The notes under the pieces: generated by a model
Databases searched by the model: none
Told to the model about the DNA's origin: nothing
Seen by the model: only the letters and a program-made list of their open reading frames with translations
Assembly: GCA_025354565.1 (NCBI GenBank)
Contig: JANXMQ010000108.1
Location: 1 to 56,216 of the forward strand
Length of the DNA: 56,216 nucleotides
DNA from: Akkermansiaceae bacterium
GTDB taxonomy: Bacteria > Verrucomicrobiota > Verrucomicrobiia > Verrucomicrobiales > Akkermansiaceae
Reading direction: 5' to 3'
Program-made: the position numbers and the translations under genes
In this document: in pieces, positions 53,445 through 56,216 of the stretch
Layout: each line of letters starts with the position of its first letter
How positions within the stretch are numbered: position 1 is the stretch's first letter

Positions 53445-54677
53445 ATGAACCGCAAGCCCCTCACCTCGCTCCTAGTCGTCGGCCTGGCTTTGGTCTTCGC
53501 CACCCAGCCCCTGCGGGCGGCCACCTTCGGCCTGTTCACCTACACGGATAACGGCACAGGCAGTAACACGGTGAAGATCATCGGCTACCCGACCAGCGCC
53601 ACGGGTAATGTCGTCATCCCTTCAAGCATCGCCGGCAAGCCTGTCGCAGGCATTGGGGATTATGCGTTCTACAATTGCACAAGCATAACCAGCGTGACGA
53701 TTCCCACCAGCATCACCAGCATCGGGAATGAATCGTTCTACGATTGCACGAGCATGACTCATGTGACGATCCCCGCCAGCGTGACCAGCATGGGGGTAGG
53801 TGTTTTCACCTATTGCACGAGCCTTGCCAGTGTGACGATTCCCGCCAGCGTGACCAGCATCGGGGATAATGCTTTCCAATATTGCAGCAGTTTGGCCAGC
53901 GTGACCATTGACGCCAGCATCACCAGCATTGGGACTTCTGTGTTCAACGATTGCACGAGCCTGACCAGTGTGACGATCCCGGCTGGCGTCACCAGTATCG
54001 GGAATCAAGCGTTCTCGAATTGCACGAAGCTGACCAGCGTGACGATCCCCACCGGCATCACGAGCATCGCGACTGATGCTTTCGCCTACTGCACGAGCCT
54101 GACAAACGTGACGATCCCCGCAAGCGTCATCAGCATCGGGGCTTATGCGTTCGCCTATGACACCAAACTGACCCGTGCGACCTTCCTCGGCAATGCACCC
54201 ACTACCATGGGAGCTTTTGTTTTCGTCAGTGCCGCTTCAAACTTTACGGTGCGTTTCATCACAGGGAAAACCGGTTTCACTACGCCTACGTGGCAAGGGT
54301 ATCCGTGCAAGGGGGTTGCCGCCGTACCTGCGACCGATGTGCAGTGCCCGCTGGGAACTCATCTGGTGTCAGGCACTTCGAAGAAGAGCTTCGGTACGGT
54401 GAAGGTGGGCGTGGCCAGCGCAGCGAGGTATTTCACCATCACCAACACTGGCACGGCGAATCTCACCGGGCTGGCAGTGACCAAGGACGGCGCTAACCCT
54501 GCGAATTTCCCCAACACGCAACCCACGATTACGACGCTGGCTCCCGGTGCCTCCGCTACTTTCACCGTGAAGTTTAAGCCTACCACCACCGGGACCCGCA
54601 CCGCCACCATTCACATCAACAGTAACGCCACGACGAATAACCCGTTCAACATCACGCTCGCGGGCATGGGCTCGTAG
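53445..54677 (+). CDS. Secreted leucine-rich-repeat (BspA-like) protein with ASH-type domain
   Basis: 410 aa with a signal peptide (about 1-26, ending LRAA). Residues about 45-265 hold roughly nine LRR_5/BspA-type repeats of 23 residues (units such as NCTSITSVTIPTSITSIGNE). Residues about 310-410 form an ASH/choice-of-anchor-D-type beta sandwich (SFGTVKVGVASAARYFTITN, LAPGASATFTVKFKP). BspA-like proteins bind host or matrix proteins in other bacteria; here a surface or extracellular binding role is inferred. Repeats are nearly uniform, so slippage is likely to vary their number between strains. Confidence 0.85.
   Translation: MNRKPLTSLLVVGLALVFATQPLRAATFGLFTYTDNGTGSNTVKIIGYPTSATGNVVIPSSIAGKPVAGIGDYAFYNCTSITSVTIPTSITSIGNESFYDCTSMTHVTIPASVTSMGVGVFTYCTSLASVTIPASVTSIGDNAFQYCSSLASVTIDASITSIGTSVFNDCTSLTSVTIPAGVTSIGNQAFSNCTKLTSVTIPTGITSIATDAFAYCTSLTNVTIPASVISIGAYAFAYDTKLTRATFLGNAPTTMGAFVFVSAASNFTVRFITGKTGFTTPTWQGYPCKGVAAVPATDVQCPLGTHLVSGTSKKSFGTVKVGVASAARYFTITNTGTANLTGLAVTKDGANPANFPNTQPTITTLAPGASATFTVKFKPTTTGTRTATIHINSNATTNNPFNITLAGMGS
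53640..54170 (+). repeat. 69-bp tandem coding repeat (LRR_5 units)
   Basis: About eight tandem copies of a 69-bp unit with recurring GTGACGATCCCC, AGCATCGGG and TGCACGAGCCTGACC segments, encoding the 23-residue LRR units. All copies are contiguous and in frame, so this is a protein repeat and not a CRISPR array. Confidence 0.85.
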
Positions 54678-54710
54678 TAGGGGGCGAAAGGTCTCATCAA
54701 ACCCATCAAA

Positions 54711-55403
54711 ATGCTTCTCCTGTTTCTCGCGCCTGTCTGGCCATCTAGGGATCCGATTCAAGAACGGGGAGGATTGAACCTGTATGGAATGATGCATAAC
54801 AACGTGATCAATGGTTGGGAATTTTTAGGTCTTTATCCTTCAATATTTAAGCCATCAGACGCACCTAAAAGTGGAGTGGAGAGTGCTACATGTTGGTGGT
54901 GCACGTGTTATTTTGACTTCAAATTTAAAACTCTCAGTGATGCCGAATTAAATAACGAAGTAAATGAGTTATTTAAGAGTTTTGATGGATCTATTTTTGA
55001 TCCCCGAGGAGACGATTGGGATTTTAATGGCAAAAAAGTCCCTAGAATTGTGACTCCAGAGCGACTTGCACAAGCACAGGCGGCCTATCGAAAATATTTA
55101 ACAGATTACTTAAATTCCCAGAAAGGTGGGCAAGCGAAATTAAACGGATTAAGCTACAGCGCATCAGGTCAGAGCCAAGATATGAAAACAGCGAAATGGA
55201 AAGCAATGGAAAGCTTAAAGGGACAATTGCGAAATGCTTGGGATAGTAATCATCTGGAAGACGATAGTGAAAGTAATTTTGAAACGCCTGAAAAGTTTCC
55301 TGATTGCGATTGCCAACAATCAACCCCACCCTCCGCACGAGGGAAGCGGCACCGTGGCGAAGGCCCCGGTGGTGGGGGCCTCATTAGTAAGGGGCCGAAT
55401 TGA
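54711..55403 (+). CDS. Orphan Rhs-core tip with variable C-terminal domain
   Basis: 230 aa. The first 40 residues hold the RHS-repeat-associated core boundary (WPSRDPIQERGGLNLYG, then NNVINGWEFLGL), the sequence that in full Rhs/YD proteins precedes the toxic C-terminal tip. The Rhs body is absent: an in-frame stop (54678-54680) lies 33 bp upstream, just after the LRR gene. The tip (about 45-200) is AT-rich, with CWWCTCYFDF, DDWDFNGKKVPRIVTPE and CDCQQ, and matches no toxin family I know. The last 25 residues are GC-rich and carry a GGCCCC/GGGGCC hairpin (55362-55380). It could be a displaced toxin cassette or a remnant. Confidence 0.7.
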   Translation: MLLLFLAPVWPSRDPIQERGGLNLYGMMHNNVINGWEFLGLYPSIFKPSDAPKSGVESATCWWCTCYFDFKFKTLSDAELNNEVNELFKSFDGSIFDPRGDDWDFNGKKVPRIVTPERLAQAQAAYRKYLTDYLNSQKGGQAKLNGLSYSASGQSQDMKTAKWKAMESLKGQLRNAWDSNHLEDDSESNFETPEKFPDCDCQQSTPPSARGKRHRGEGPGGGGLISKGPN

Positions 55404-55462
55404 AATATAATTGCTATTTTTCACACGTTAAATACTTAATATAATAACCCAAAAAAATTAAA

Positions 55463-55978
55463 GTGAATACAAATTTAACTCTTAAAACTGCAGTTCAAAT
55501 TTTATTATTTTTTAGTATTACCCACTCATTACAAGCAGCTTCTTTTGAATTACGTTTGAGATATCTTGAAAGCGCCAAGTATTCAGAAGGAGAGATAACG
55601 TTTGATCCATACATTCGCGAAGTGGGCTCCCCTCCAAGATTTCACATAAATTACGGATTCCGTTTCAAGGGTAAGGTCGACGACGGAGTACTTCAAGGGT
55701 TAAACTACGAGTTTGGAAGAGGAGAATCCGAATTAATGGAAATCATATGTAAAATGAAGGACATTAAAGATGGGGAATCGCTCAAAATAGACAATTTGAT
55801 AAATATAAAAAGAATTGGCCCAAATTTAGTTGGAGTTGTATTTAGGGAAAGAAATGGAGTATTTACGTCATTTAAATTTAATTTCTCGTTTGAGACAGCC
55901 TTTAAATTTTCAACTAATGTAAGTAGCCAAGGCGAATGGCTTCGCTCGAGATTTGTGGTGAAAGAGGCCAAGAGGTGA
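55463..55978 (+). CDS. Small exported protein beside the Rhs tip, possible immunity protein
   Basis: 171 aa starting at GTG 55463. It has a signal peptide (about 1-27, MNTNLTLKTAVQILLFFSIT and cleavage near QA) and a soluble domain (SFELRLRYLESAKYSEGEI, split here; FGRGESELMEIICKMKDI; KRIGPNLVGVVF). DNA here is strikingly AT-rich and codon use differs from the rest of the window, as in the Rhs tip gene 60 bp upstream. Immunity genes normally follow Rhs-CT toxins in just this place; a signal peptide would fit a toxin acting in the periplasm. No family is recognised, so immunity function is an inference. Confidence 0.6.
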   Translation: MNTNLTLKTAVQILLFFSITHSLQAASFELRLRYLESAKYSEGEITFDPYIREVGSPPRFHINYGFRFKGKVDDGVLQGLNYEFGRGESELMEIICKMKDIKDGESLKIDNLINIKRIGPNLVGVVFRERNGVFTSFKFNFSFETAFKFSTNVSSQGEWLRSRFVVKEAKR

Positions 55979-56216
55979 ACGGTACGCGCCAACCAATCTC
56001 TGGGGTCAGTAGTATCAGATCGAAACAAGGAGTTTTTTTGATTATTTTTTAAGGCTGGATTTGGGCGTGAAGGTACTTGCCAGATCGGGAGCTTCGATTT
56101 GGCCGGGCTGGTTCTAGACCTCTTGGAATGTTAGCCTTCGGGACGGAAGGTGGAGACGGAGGCGGGTGGTGGCAGCCACCGGGTGCAGATCGTTTTTCAG
56201 ATCGGCGCTCGCCCCC
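55979..56216. other. Right-end intergenic tail
   Basis: A return from AT-rich to GC-rich composition occurs near 56050. A T-rich stretch (about 56030-56050, GTTTTTTTGATTATTTTTTAA) could end the preceding transcript. No gene is recognised before the window ends. Confidence 0.4.

Noticed and set aside
53640-54170. Regular ~69-bp repeats, checked as a possible CRISPR array
   Set aside because: All units are in frame, contiguous and encode LRR repeats; there are no unique spacers and no cas genes.
1-56216. CTAGCAG as a second over-represented heptamer
   Set aside because: I count 10 occurrences against an expectation of about 7 for this base composition, so only the TCTAGCAG context looks raised. 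Too weak to claim beside CTAACAG.

Overview
The window is high-GC (about 60% by eye) bacterial chromosome, most likely Verrucomicrobiota, order Verrucomicrobiales. The grounds are the secreted cytochrome/DUF1549/DUF1553 protein paired with a Tat-exported DUF1501 protein, the DUF1080 protein, YHYH and EF-hand secreted proteins, the MoxR/Bat layout, and the near-absence of Shine-Dalgarno sequences. It holds dnaA and dnaN, so it probably spans or lies close to the replication origin. No insertion sequence, prophage or CRISPR array was seen.

Layout. 0.5-11 kb: a CpxAR-like two-component pair, divergent from two secreted EF-hand proteins, a giant secreted protein with two YHYH domains, and a secreted MbnP-like domain fused to a MauG/MbnH-like di-heme enzyme. 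A GTAAA-N6-GTAAA box sits between regulator and targets. 11-15 kb: two small hypotheticals, a disrupted stretch, a large secreted barrel-type protein and a DUF1080 protein. 15-23.6 kb: a MoxR-DUF58-DUF4381-BatA-BatB/C-BatD-BatE operon. 23.7-24.1 kb: hicB with a frameshifted hicA. 24.1-27.1 kb: dnaN, dnaA and the candidate origin. 27-30.3 kb: a sodium/solute symporter, a WRN-type exonuclease and a pRiA4b ORF-3-like protein.

30.3-37.9 kb is a sulfate-uptake locus on the minus strand: Rrf2 regulator, YezD/DUF2292 protein, a structured leader, a porin, a sulfate-binding protein with a large internal deletion, an unusual HTH plus PTS-EIIA regulator, an intact lipoprotein Sbp, then CysT, CysW and CysA. 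The porin would pass the anion through the outer membrane, Sbp would bind it, and CysTWA would import it.

38-47.2 kb: an NHL-repeat propeller, the DUF1549/DUF1553 and DUF1501 pair, a sigma-70 factor, a BNR-type polysaccharide-active protein, an esterase and tRNA-Leu(UAA). 47.3-53.2 kb: a C39-like protease overlapping a subtilase, a DUF3592 protein, a NodB deacetylase and a dynamin-like GTPase. 53.4-56.2 kb: a leucine-rich-repeat protein, then an abruptly AT-rich cassette in which an orphan Rhs C-terminal tip is followed by a small exported protein, a likely toxin/immunity-type module.

Best leads: the MbnP-MbnH fusion in its EF-hand/YHYH/two-component setting, the orphan Rhs-CT cassette, the sulfate locus with its leader RNA and odd regulator, and a heptamer (CTAACAG) that occurs 23 times across the window, well above the composition expectation.
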